From DATAEK01 sp036258055 (lineage in GTDB: Bacteria; Acidobacteriota; Vicinamibacteria; Vicinamibacterales; 2-12-FULL-66-21), in contig DATAEK010000118.1 of NCBI GenBank assembly GCA_036258055.1, positions 1 through 64,000 of the forward strand: a stretch of DNA of 64,000 bases, given 5' to 3'. Both the position numbers and the translations under genes were made by a program. Below the pieces are notes generated by a model. That model was not told the origin of the DNA, did no database searches, and saw nothing but the letters and a program-made list of their open reading frames with translations. Within the stretch, counting starts at the first letter, position 1. Each line of letters opens with the position of its first letter. Shown here piece by piece: positions 24,068 to 31,620 of the stretch.

Positions 24068-24172
24068 ACGTGCGAGCGAGCGTCGCGAGCGAGCCACGCG
24101 AACGGCGCGAGCCGGCGCAGCGGCGAGCGAGAGAGCGTGTCGGGGAGTCCGAGGGGCGAAGCCCCTCGGATA
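24068..24172. repeat. GC-rich interspersed element with GGGGCGAAGCCCC core
   Basis: GCGAGCGAGCGTCGCGAGCG and GCGAACGGCGCGAG words, then GGGGAGTCCG and a perfect hairpin TCCGAGGGGC (24148-24157), GAA, GCCCCTCGGA (24161-24170). Related in word order to 6618-6722. It ends a few bases before the -10-like box of the next gene. Confidence 0.6.
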
Positions 24173-24176
24173 AGAC

Positions 24177-24182
24177 TAGAAT
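24177..24182 (+). promoter_or_regulatory. -10-like box for leaderless DinB-fold gene
   Basis: TAGAAT, 7 nt before ATG 24190; no Shine-Dalgarno. Confidence 0.55.
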
Positions 24183-24189
24183 CCCTCGC

Positions 24190-24666
24190 ATGGACCCAGC
24201 TCGCCATCTCCTCCGTCACACGTTGGCCACGGTCGCGTATCGAGGGGGCAAGGCCGTTCGCGGCGCGCCGCCGACGTTCGCCGCCTTTCGCATCGGCGAT
24301 CGGACGCGGACGCCGGCGCAAATCCTCGCCCATATCGGTGATCTGCTCGATTGGGGGCTGTCGCTCGCGAAGGGAGCACAGGCGTGGAACAATTCGACGC
24401 CGCTGGCGTGGGACGAAGAAGTGTCGCGATTCTTCGCAGCACTCGGGCGATTCGATGCGTTTCTGGCCTCCGACGCAGCACTCGGCTGCTCACCCGAGCA
24501 GCTGTTCCAAGGGCCCGTGGCCGACGCCTTGAACCACGTGGGTCAGATCAACATGCTGCGCCGGCTCGCGGGCGCGCCGATTCGCGGCGAGAACTACTTG
24601 AAAGCCGACATCGTCGTCGGCCGAACCGGGGCCGAACAGACGACGCCGAGGGCGGAGTTCGACTAG
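24190..24666 (+). CDS. DinB/YfiT-fold protein
   Basis: 158 residues. A four-helix bundle with the family's spaced metal-binding His candidates: ILAHIGDLLDWGLSLAKG (about residues 45-62) and ADALNHVGQINMLRRLAGAP (about 112-131). Members of this superfamily include thiol-dependent transferases and damage-induced proteins; this one has no further clue. It is one of three such proteins here (also 35999 and 45453), unrelated to DNA polymerase IV. Its TAG stop lies at the edge of a short-word repeat. Confidence 0.82.
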   Translation: MDPARHLLRHTLATVAYRGGKAVRGAPPTFAAFRIGDRTRTPAQILAHIGDLLDWGLSLAKGAQAWNNSTPLAWDEEVSRFFAALGRFDAFLASDAALGCSPEQLFQGPVADALNHVGQINMLRRLAGAPIRGENYLKADIVVGRTGAEQTTPRAEFD

Positions 24667-24720
24667 GAGGTAGGAGGCAGGAGGCAGGAGGTAGGAGGCA
24701 GGAGGTAGGAGAGGTAGAAG
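24664..24720. repeat. Short-word degenerate repeat tract (GGAGGTA / GGAGGCA words)
   Basis: Seven or so GAGGTAG and GAGGCAG words starting at the stop codon of the DinB-fold gene. Confidence 0.8.
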
Positions 24721-24739
24721 GAGTTTCAAAGTCGCAAGT

Positions 24740-24816
24740 CAAAGCAGGCTGTCGCCACTAACCAGCCGCGAGCGGTAGCGAGCGGCGAGTAGCCGCGGGG
24801 GTGCGGACCCGCGGCA
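24740..24816 (-). repeat. Two-hairpin interspersed repeat, copy 5 (inverted)
   Basis: The complement of this stretch reads like copies 1 and 3: first stem GCCGCGGG/CCCGCGGC, CGCTCGC blocks, CTGGTTAGTGG, and the tail CAGCCTGCTTT. The only copy in reverse orientation, so the family is not strand-fixed. Confidence 0.75.
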
Positions 24817-24874
24817 AGTAAGTGAAGTCCAATCGTTCAATGCCCGTTGCCACGTTGCGGACTCGCATGGCACT

Positions 24875-25786
24875 GTGACAGGCATGCGCCTCCCTTATCT
24901 GCACCTCGACGTCTTCACCGACCGCAAACTCGAAGGCAATCAGCTCGCCGTGTTTCCAGAGCCCGGTAACCTCACCCCCGCGCTCATGCAGCGGATCGCG
25001 GCTGAGATGGCGTTTTCGGAATCGACGTTCATCTTTCCCGCCGAGCAGGGCGGCGACGTCCGCATGCGGATCTTCACACCGGCCGAGGAACTGCCGATGG
25101 CCGGGCATCCCACAATCGGCAGCACGTTCGCGCTGGCGGGCGAGGGTACCATCGCACGCGGACGGAAGGACTTCGTCTTCGAGCTCGGCGTCGGCCCCAC
25201 GCCCGTCTCCCTCGACTGGAACGGCGCCGATCTGAGCTTCGCGTGGATGACGCAGCGTCCACCCGAGTTCCGCGCGACCGTCACGGATCGCGGAGCCGTT
25301 GCTGCCGCCCTGGGCCTTCGCGCCACGGATCTGGCCGGCGACCTGCCGCTCGAGGTCATTTCCTGCGGCTTGCCGTTTTTCCTGGTGCCGATCGCCACGC
25401 GTCGAGCGGTCGACGCAGTCAGCATCGATCTCCGTCTATTGAAGGCGGCGTACGCCGGCGCGGGGATCAGCGATTTTCCCGTGTTCCTGTTCACGACCGA
25501 ACGCGGCGAGGGAAACGAAACGGCCTACAGTCGCATGCTCGCGCCCGGCTTTGGCATCGCCGAGGATCCCGCGACCGGCAGCGCCTGCGGTCCGCTCGGA
25601 TCGTACCTGGTGCACCACCGCCTCATCGCCGCGGATGCCGCCCACGACTTCGTCAACCTTCAGGGCGCCGCGATGGGCCGTCCGAGCCGCATTCACATGT
25701 CGATCGATTCGAGCGGCGGGACGATCACGCGCGTGCGCGTCGGGGGGAAGGCGGTGCTGGTCGGGCGGGGGGAACTGACGCTGTAG
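24875..25786 (+). CDS. PhzF-family isomerase/epimerase-like protein
   Basis: 303 residues from GTG 24875 (ATG 24884 is also possible). Two similar diaminopimelate-epimerase-like halves. MRLPYLHLDVFTDRKLEGNQ, MAFSESTFIF with the catalytic Glu, MAGHPTIGSTFAL, and FGIAEDPATGSACGPLGSYL are the PhzF signatures. Family members isomerise small metabolites; no phenazine genes are adjacent, so that pathway is not implied. Isolated between repeat tracts. Confidence 0.93.
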   Translation: MTGMRLPYLHLDVFTDRKLEGNQLAVFPEPGNLTPALMQRIAAEMAFSESTFIFPAEQGGDVRMRIFTPAEELPMAGHPTIGSTFALAGEGTIARGRKDFVFELGVGPTPVSLDWNGADLSFAWMTQRPPEFRATVTDRGAVAAALGLRATDLAGDLPLEVISCGLPFFLVPIATRRAVDAVSIDLRLLKAAYAGAGISDFPVFLFTTERGEGNETAYSRMLAPGFGIAEDPATGSACGPLGSYLVHHRLIAADAAHDFVNLQGAAMGRPSRIHMSIDSSGGTITRVRVGGKAVLVGRGELTL

Positions 25787-25796
25787 GGGCGTTCAG

Positions 25797-25838
25797 GTCC
25801 GAAGAGGTTCTAAGGTTCTCGGGTTCTACGGTTCCCCG
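25797..25838. repeat. Short-word degenerate repeat tract (GGTTCT words)
   Basis: AGGTTCTAAGGTTCTCGGGTT and close variants, ending about 70 nt before the topoisomerase gene. Confidence 0.75.
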
Positions 25839-25908
25839 CACAGCGGCCAGCGCAAGGCTGATCGCAAGTGCGCGCGAAGCGCGCACGGCGCGATGATATC
25901 CTCCAGAC

Positions 25909-28302
25909 GTGGCCAAGAAGAAGAAACATTCGGCGTCGCTGTTCGATGACGACGGCGGCGCGATTGTCGATAACGGCGCTCGTGGCGGTGAGGGCGGTGG
26001 CGAAAGCGCGGTCGCACTCCATGAAGCGGCGCAGGCGCGATACCTCAACTACGCGCTGTCGGTCATCACCTCGCGCGCGTTGCCCGACGTGCGCGACGGG
26101 CTGAAGCCAGTCCAGCGCCGCATCCTGTTCACGATGTGGCAGCAGAACCTGACCGCCGACGTCAAACCTCGGAAGTGCGCGAAGGTCGTCGGCGACGTCA
26201 TGGGCAACTACCATCCGCACGGGGACGCCGCGCTCTACGAGACGCTGGTGCGGATGGCACAGCCGTTCTCGCTTCGCTATCCGCTCGTCGAGGGCTCAGG
26301 CAACTTTGGATCGCTCGACGGCGATCCCGCCGCGGCGATGCGGTACACGGAGTGCCGGCTCGCGCGCATCAGCGATGAAATGCTCGGCGAGATCGAGCAG
26401 ACTACCGTGCATTTCCGGCCGAACTACGACGGCACGAAGACCGAACCGGTCGTGTTACCGGCCCGGATTCCCAACCTGCTGGTGAACGGCGCGACCGGCA
26501 TCGCCGTCGGGATGGCCACCAACATTCCGCCGCACAACCTGAACGAAGTGTGTACGGCGCTCCTCAAGCTGCTGGACAACCCCGATCTGAGCAGCGTTCA
26601 ACTCTGTCGCTATGTCAAGGGGCCGGACTTTCCGACCGGCGGGCAGATTCTGAACTCGCCGGAGGAGCTCAAGGAAATCTACAAGACCGGATCCGGCGCC
26701 GTCCGTGTCCGCGGCACGTGGGAAGAAGGTCCGGTGACCCGGGGATCGAAGACGCTCTTCATCACCAGCATTCCGTACGCGGTGGACAAGTCGACGCTCG
26801 TCGCTCAGATCGGTGACGTTGCCGCGGCGCGCAAGCTGCCCCCGCTCGTCGACGTCAGGGACCTTTCGACCGAGGACGTACGCATCGCGCTCGAGCTGAA
26901 GAAAGACGCCGACGAGAAGATGGTCATGGCGTATCTCTTCAAACACACCGCGCTGCAGACCAACTTCATCGTCAACCTGACCTGCCTCGAGCCCACCGAA
27001 GCCAACGTGGAAGTCGGCCGGCCCAAACGGATGGATCTCCACGAGATCCTCTGGCACTTCCTCCATTTCCGGCTCGAAGTGGTGACGAAGCGGCTCGAGC
27101 ACGAGCTCGACGCGCTCAAGACCCGCGTCCATATCCTCGAGGGGTTCGAGAAGGTCTTCGACGCGCTCGACGAGATCCTGAAGATCGTCCGCAAGTCGGA
27201 AGGCAAGCCCGACGCCGCGCAGCAGATCATGAAGCGCTTCGGGCTGGATGCCGCACAGACCGACGCGATCCTCGAGCTGAAAATCTACCGTCTGGCACGG
27301 CTCGAGATCCTGATCATCCGGAAGGAGCTCGAAGAGAAGCGCCGGCGGGCGCGACAAATCAACGCGCTCCTGAAAGACGAGCCCGGCCGCTGGGGCGTCG
27401 TCCGCGTGGAGATCGAGGAGATTCAGAAGAAGTACGGAGACGCTCGTCGCTCCAGCATCTCGAGCGATGCGGACGAGGCGGAGTACACTGCCGAGGACTT
27501 CATCGTCGAGGAAGACAACGTCGTGGTCGTGTCGCGTGACGGCTGGGTGAAACGGCAGAAAGAAGTCAAGGACGTTTCGACGACGCGCCTGCGCGAAGGG
27601 GACGCGGTGCTGGCGGTGCTGTCTGGCAGCACGCGTGCGACGGTCGTCTTCTTCAGCAATTTCGGCGTCGCCTACTCGACGCGCGTGGCAGAGGTGCCGG
27701 CCTCGACCGGTCACGGTGAACCGATTCAGCGATTCTTCAAGTTGAAGGACGGCGAGAAGATCGTCGACGCCCTGAGCCTGGACCCGCGCGTTTCCGGCGT
27801 GATTGCCGCGAAGAAGGAAGGCGCGGAGCCGCCCGTGCATGCGATCGGTGTGACCAGCGATGGCTACGCGATGCGGTTCAGCCTCGAACCGTTTGTGGAA
27901 CCAAGTACCCGGGCGGGCCGCCGCTTCGCCAGGACGGCCGAAGGCGCCGAGATCGTCGGCGTCTCGCGCCTCACCGGCGGAGAGGTCGTGATCGCCGCCA
28001 CTCGCGAGGCGCGAGCGATTCTCTGCAAGGCGGACGAGGTCAACTTCCTTTCAGGCCCGGGCCGGGGCGTGATCCTGATCAAGTTGACGTCCGGTGAGGA
28101 TCGCGTGCTCGGCTTCATCGCGTCGACGGGCGATCGCGATCTACTGACCGTCGAAACCAGCCGCGGCGCCGAGCAGACGATCAGCACGGCGAAGTACGAG
28201 GTCACCGGTCGCGGCGGCAAGGGCCGGGAACTGCTTCAGCGCGGACAGTTCACGAAGATCGTCTGGCCGTTGCCCGAGGCGCCGCAGCCCTTCGCGGAAT
28301 GA
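25909..28302 (+). CDS. parC: DNA topoisomerase IV subunit A (GyrA/ParC family)
   Basis: 797 residues from GTG 25909. Cuts and rejoins DNA to decatenate or relax it together with subunit B (48649-50565). The 5Y-CAP region has DVMGNYHPHGDAALYETLV and the active-site Tyr146 in AAMRYTECR; the coiled-coil gate and a C-terminal six-bladed pinwheel-like domain follow. The positions matching GyrA Ser83 and Asp87 are Ala107 and Glu111. I see no clear QRRGGKG gyrase box, which favours topoisomerase IV, but gyrase A cannot be fully excluded. GATATC ends 8 nt before the start. UPF0182 follows after 36 nt. Confidence 0.9.
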   Translation: MAKKKKHSASLFDDDGGAIVDNGARGGEGGGESAVALHEAAQARYLNYALSVITSRALPDVRDGLKPVQRRILFTMWQQNLTADVKPRKCAKVVGDVMGNYHPHGDAALYETLVRMAQPFSLRYPLVEGSGNFGSLDGDPAAAMRYTECRLARISDEMLGEIEQTTVHFRPNYDGTKTEPVVLPARIPNLLVNGATGIAVGMATNIPPHNLNEVCTALLKLLDNPDLSSVQLCRYVKGPDFPTGGQILNSPEELKEIYKTGSGAVRVRGTWEEGPVTRGSKTLFITSIPYAVDKSTLVAQIGDVAAARKLPPLVDVRDLSTEDVRIALELKKDADEKMVMAYLFKHTALQTNFIVNLTCLEPTEANVEVGRPKRMDLHEILWHFLHFRLEVVTKRLEHELDALKTRVHILEGFEKVFDALDEILKIVRKSEGKPDAAQQIMKRFGLDAAQTDAILELKIYRLARLEILIIRKELEEKRRRARQINALLKDEPGRWGVVRVEIEEIQKKYGDARRSSISSDADEAEYTAEDFIVEEDNVVVVSRDGWVKRQKEVKDVSTTRLREGDAVLAVLSGSTRATVVFFSNFGVAYSTRVAEVPASTGHGEPIQRFFKLKDGEKIVDALSLDPRVSGVIAAKKEGAEPPVHAIGVTSDGYAMRFSLEPFVEPSTRAGRRFARTAEGAEIVGVSRLTGGEVVIAATREARAILCKADEVNFLSGPGRGVILIKLTSGEDRVLGFIASTGDRDLLTVETSRGAEQTISTAKYEVTGRGGKGRELLQRGQFTKIVWPLPEAPQPFAE

Positions 28303-28338
28303 CACGCTGAGTTCCCCGCGAGAAGGCGCGGGAGAGCG

Positions 28339-31167
28339 GTGACCAACCAGCAAATATCCGAGCCGTACGAGTGGCGGCCGCCGCGTTCGCCGCGGCGACG
28401 CCGGGGGCGTCTGCTCCTGGTTGCCCTCGCTGCGCTCGTGCTCGGCGGCACCACGACGGTGTCGTACTACGTCGAGTCGCTCTGGTTCGGCTCCCTTGGT
28501 TACGGGCAGGTGTTCTGGACCACGCTCAATCTGCAGGGACTGATCTTCACGCTGTTCGCCGCCCTCACCTTCGCCGTGCTCTACGGCGCCTTCAGGATCC
28601 TGAAACCCGCGCGGTTCGCCGACCTTGGAGCCGGCGGCGTGATCTTCATCAACGGGCGGCCGGTGCGGCTGCCGGTGGAACCGGTCATCCGTGCCGGAGC
28701 GCTCCTGCTCGCGATTCTTGCGGCCCTCGTTGCGGGCGCGGGCTTCATGGGGAACTGGTCAACCCTCGCGCTGTGGTGGTACGGAAAGTCGGCGGCCGCG
28801 CCGGCGGGTATCTCGGCGAGCGATCCGATCTTCGGCCGGCCGCTGTCGTTCTACCTGTTCACGCTGCCCGCGCTCGATCTCATCGCCGGGTGGCTGACCG
28901 TGCTGGCCATCTTGACCTGTGGCATCGCGCTGTTCTTCGTCGTGGTCGCGGGCGGAACGCGGGTGCTGAGGCGTGGGCGCGCCGGAAACGAAACCGCCAT
29001 CCGCGGTCTGTCAATCGCCTGGGCGTTCTTCCTCGTCACGCTCGCCGTGCGCGCGTACCTGGGACGATTCGATCGGCTGCTTCAGCCACACCCAATTTTC
29101 ACCGGTGTCACCTACGCGGATGCCCACGTCTTCGTGCCGGGGACGCTCATCGTCTCGATCGCGCTGATCGCCGGGGCGCTCGGCGTTGCCGTTGCCGCGA
29201 TAATGGCGCCCCGCATTCGGTGGCTCGTGGCGGCAGTCCTGCCTGCGACAGTGTGCTACCTGGGCATGCAGGCCGTGGGTTGGTATGTCGGCACCTTCGT
29301 CGTGCGGCCGAACGAGCTCGTGCGGGAACAACCCTACATCGCGCACAACATCGAGCTGACCAGGCAGGCCTTCGGACTGCACCGGCTTGTCCAGCGTCCC
29401 TTCGAGGCCGCGACGACCCCGGACGCGGTGGATCCCGCTCGCAACCAGGCGACGCTGCAGAACATCCGGTTGTGGGACTGGCGGGCGCTCCAGGACACGC
29501 TGCGCCAGATCCAGGAGATCCGCACCTACTACGACTTCCCGGACATCGACATCGATCGCTACCCGTTCGACGGCGTGATGCGCCAGGTCATGCTGGCGAC
29601 GCGGGAGCTCAGCGTGCAGAAGCTGCCCGAAAGCAGTCGAACCTGGATCAACGAGAAGCTGATCTATACGCACGGCTACGGCGTCACGATGAATCTCGTC
29701 AACGGGTTCACGCCGGAGGGCCTACCGGCGCTCATCCTGAGCAACATGCCGGTGCAGAGCACCGTGCCGGATCTGACGGTTACGCGCCCGGAGGTCTATT
29801 TCGGCGAGCTGACGGACACCGACGTCTACGTCAAGACGCGTCAGAAAGAGTTCAACTACCCCCAGGGTCAGACCAACAGCGTGACGACCTACGAAGGGAC
29901 CGGTGGCATCGTGCTCGGCGGATTCTTCCGCCGCCTGCTCATCGCGTTCGACCGCGGCGATCTGACGAAGCTGCCGTTCAGCGATGACGTCACCGCGGAC
30001 AGCAGGTTGTTGATGCGAAGAAGCGTGCGCGATCGCGCTGCCGCGCTCGCGCCCTTCCTGACGTTCGACGACGATCCGTACATCGTGATCCGCAGGGACG
30101 GCCGGCTCGCCTGGATGATGGACGGCTTCACGGCGTCCGCCAGCTATCCGTACTCGCGCGCGTACCGGCTTGCAGGCCGGCAGGTCAACTACGTTCGCAA
30201 CAGCGTCAAGGCCGTCATCGATGCGTACGACGGCACGACGACCTTCTACGTGTTCGAGCCCGACGATCCCATCATCGGCGTGTACCGCGCGATCTTCCCG
30301 AGCCTGTTCAAGGACGCCACTGCCATGCCAGCGGACCTTCGCAGCCACGTCCGCTATCCCGAGCTGCTCCTCCAGATCCAGGCAGAGGCCTACGGGCTCT
30401 ACCACATGACGGTGCCGGACGTGTTCTACAACCGCGAAGACCTGTGGACGATCGCCGGCAAGGGCGCCTCGACCGATCGAGGCGCGCCGCCCCAGCCCAT
30501 GGAACCGAACTTCGTCCTGATGACGCTGCCCGGCGAAAGCGGGCTCGAGTTCATCGAGATCCTGCCGTTCACCCCCGCCAATCGCAACAATCTCATCGGC
30601 TGGATTGCCGGCAGAAGCGACGCGCCGAACTACGGCAACGCCGTCGTCTTCGACTTTCCGAAGTCGAAGCTGGTCGATGGGCCGCTCCAGATCGAGGCCC
30701 GAATCGATCAGCACCCACAGCTCTCCTCGCAGCTCTCCCTCTGGAACCAGCAGGGCTCGCGCGTCAGGCGTGGCGAGCTGATCGTGATCCCCATCGGTCG
30801 CGCGTTGCTCTACGCCGAGCCGATCTATCTGCAGGCCGAGCGCAGTCCGATGCCGGAACTGCGGCTCGTCGTCCTTGCCTTGCAGGATCGGTTGGCATTC
30901 GGGCCCTCTCTCGAGGCGGCGTTGACAGGCCTCTTCGGCGCGGATCACGCCCCCCCGTCAACGACACCCCCGATGCCATCATCAGCCACTCCGTCGCCTG
31001 CCGGGGGCCAGGAAAGCGGGGCGGACCGAGAGGGTCTGATCAAACAAGCCGCTCAGGATCTGGCCGACTACCAGCGTCTGACCGCCGAGGGAAAGCTCGG
31101 CGAGGCCGGACAGAAGCTGGAACACCTCAAACGCACCCTCGAAGAACTGAGCAAGCGGCCTCGCTAG
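28339..31167 (+). CDS. UPF0182 family membrane protein
   Basis: 942 residues from GTG 28339, with GGGAGAG just upstream. About seven N-terminal membrane helices (within residues 20-320, for example LLLVALAALVLGGTTTVSYY) precede a very large extracytoplasmic part containing LWDWRALQDTLRQIQEIRTY, DIDIDRYPFDG, YTHGYGVTMNLVNGF and AYDGTTTFYVFEPDDPII, then a Pro/Ser-rich linker and a C-terminal helix. Length and motifs fit UPF0182/COG1615, whose function is not established. Probably co-transcribed with the topoisomerase subunit. Confidence 0.92.
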   Translation: MTNQQISEPYEWRPPRSPRRRRGRLLLVALAALVLGGTTTVSYYVESLWFGSLGYGQVFWTTLNLQGLIFTLFAALTFAVLYGAFRILKPARFADLGAGGVIFINGRPVRLPVEPVIRAGALLLAILAALVAGAGFMGNWSTLALWWYGKSAAAPAGISASDPIFGRPLSFYLFTLPALDLIAGWLTVLAILTCGIALFFVVVAGGTRVLRRGRAGNETAIRGLSIAWAFFLVTLAVRAYLGRFDRLLQPHPIFTGVTYADAHVFVPGTLIVSIALIAGALGVAVAAIMAPRIRWLVAAVLPATVCYLGMQAVGWYVGTFVVRPNELVREQPYIAHNIELTRQAFGLHRLVQRPFEAATTPDAVDPARNQATLQNIRLWDWRALQDTLRQIQEIRTYYDFPDIDIDRYPFDGVMRQVMLATRELSVQKLPESSRTWINEKLIYTHGYGVTMNLVNGFTPEGLPALILSNMPVQSTVPDLTVTRPEVYFGELTDTDVYVKTRQKEFNYPQGQTNSVTTYEGTGGIVLGGFFRRLLIAFDRGDLTKLPFSDDVTADSRLLMRRSVRDRAAALAPFLTFDDDPYIVIRRDGRLAWMMDGFTASASYPYSRAYRLAGRQVNYVRNSVKAVIDAYDGTTTFYVFEPDDPIIGVYRAIFPSLFKDATAMPADLRSHVRYPELLLQIQAEAYGLYHMTVPDVFYNREDLWTIAGKGASTDRGAPPQPMEPNFVLMTLPGESGLEFIEILPFTPANRNNLIGWIAGRSDAPNYGNAVVFDFPKSKLVDGPLQIEARIDQHPQLSSQLSLWNQQGSRVRRGELIVIPIGRALLYAEPIYLQAERSPMPELRLVVLALQDRLAFGPSLEAALTGLFGADHAPPSTTPPMPSSATPSPAGGQESGADREGLIKQAAQDLADYQRLTAEGKLGEAGQKLEHLKRTLEELSKRPR

Positions 31168-31171
31168 CGCA

Positions 31172-31189
31172 GTCCGCCTGAAGGCGGAC
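31172..31189. repeat. Compact palindrome, 8-bp stem with GA loop
   Basis: GTCCGCCT, GA, AGGCGGAC, followed by ACTACA. Same design as 3393-3410 and 11962-11979; just after the UPF0182 stop. Confidence 0.6.
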
Positions 31190-31260
31190 ACTACAGCAAC
31201 GGTGGCCTGGCTTCAGCCGTACTCCGGAAGGATTTTGCAGCCACTCACCACGGAACCAGG

Positions 31261-31285
31261 GTTTGTTAGACATCGTCTAACAAAC
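31261..31285. promoter_or_regulatory. Perfect palindromic operator for PadR at 31288
   Basis: GTTTGTTAGAC, spacer ATC, then its exact complement (11-bp arms), ending 2 nt before the GTG start. PadR proteins usually repress their own operon by binding such dyads. It shares ATCGTCTAAC with the operator at 37810-37824. Confidence 0.75.
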
Positions 31286-31287
31286 CT

Positions 31288-31620
31288 GTGCCGAACGTCC
31301 CGTCGCTCGGTGATTTCGAACAGCTCGTGCTCCTGGCGCTGCTCCGGCTCGGTCACGATGCGTACGGAGTGCCGATCCGGGAGGAGATCAGGGCTCGCGC
31401 GGATCGCGCGGTCTCCCTGGGTTCGGTCTACAAGACCCTCGAACGGCTCGAAATCAAAGGGTATGTCTCGTCGTTCGTCGGGGAGCCGACGAACGAGCGT
31501 GGCGGACGCCGCAAGAAATACTTCCGCCTCGAGTCCCCCGGCAGGCGCGTGCTCCAGCACTCGCTCGCAGCGCTCCGTCGCATGACGTCCGGTCTGGGCC
31601 GGGAGGTAGAGCTGCCATGA
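31288..31620 (+). CDS. PadR-family transcriptional regulator
   Basis: 110 residues from GTG 31288. A short PadR winged helix (FEQLVLLALLRLGHDAYGVP, then LGSVYKTLERLEIKGYVSS and GGRRKKYFRLESPGRRVL) with only a short C-terminal dimerisation helix, as expected for the compact PadR subfamily. It sits directly behind a perfect dyad and overlaps the permease gene as ATGA, so it most likely represses this two-gene unit and is induced by a ligand or cell-envelope stress. Confidence 0.93.
   Translation: MPNVPSLGDFEQLVLLALLRLGHDAYGVPIREEIRARADRAVSLGSVYKTLERLEIKGYVSSFVGEPTNERGGRRKKYFRLESPGRRVLQHSLAALRRMTSGLGREVELP

Noticed and set aside
26455..27840. 461-codon minus-strand frame
   Set aside because: Antisense to the topoisomerase A subunit; no recognisable motifs.
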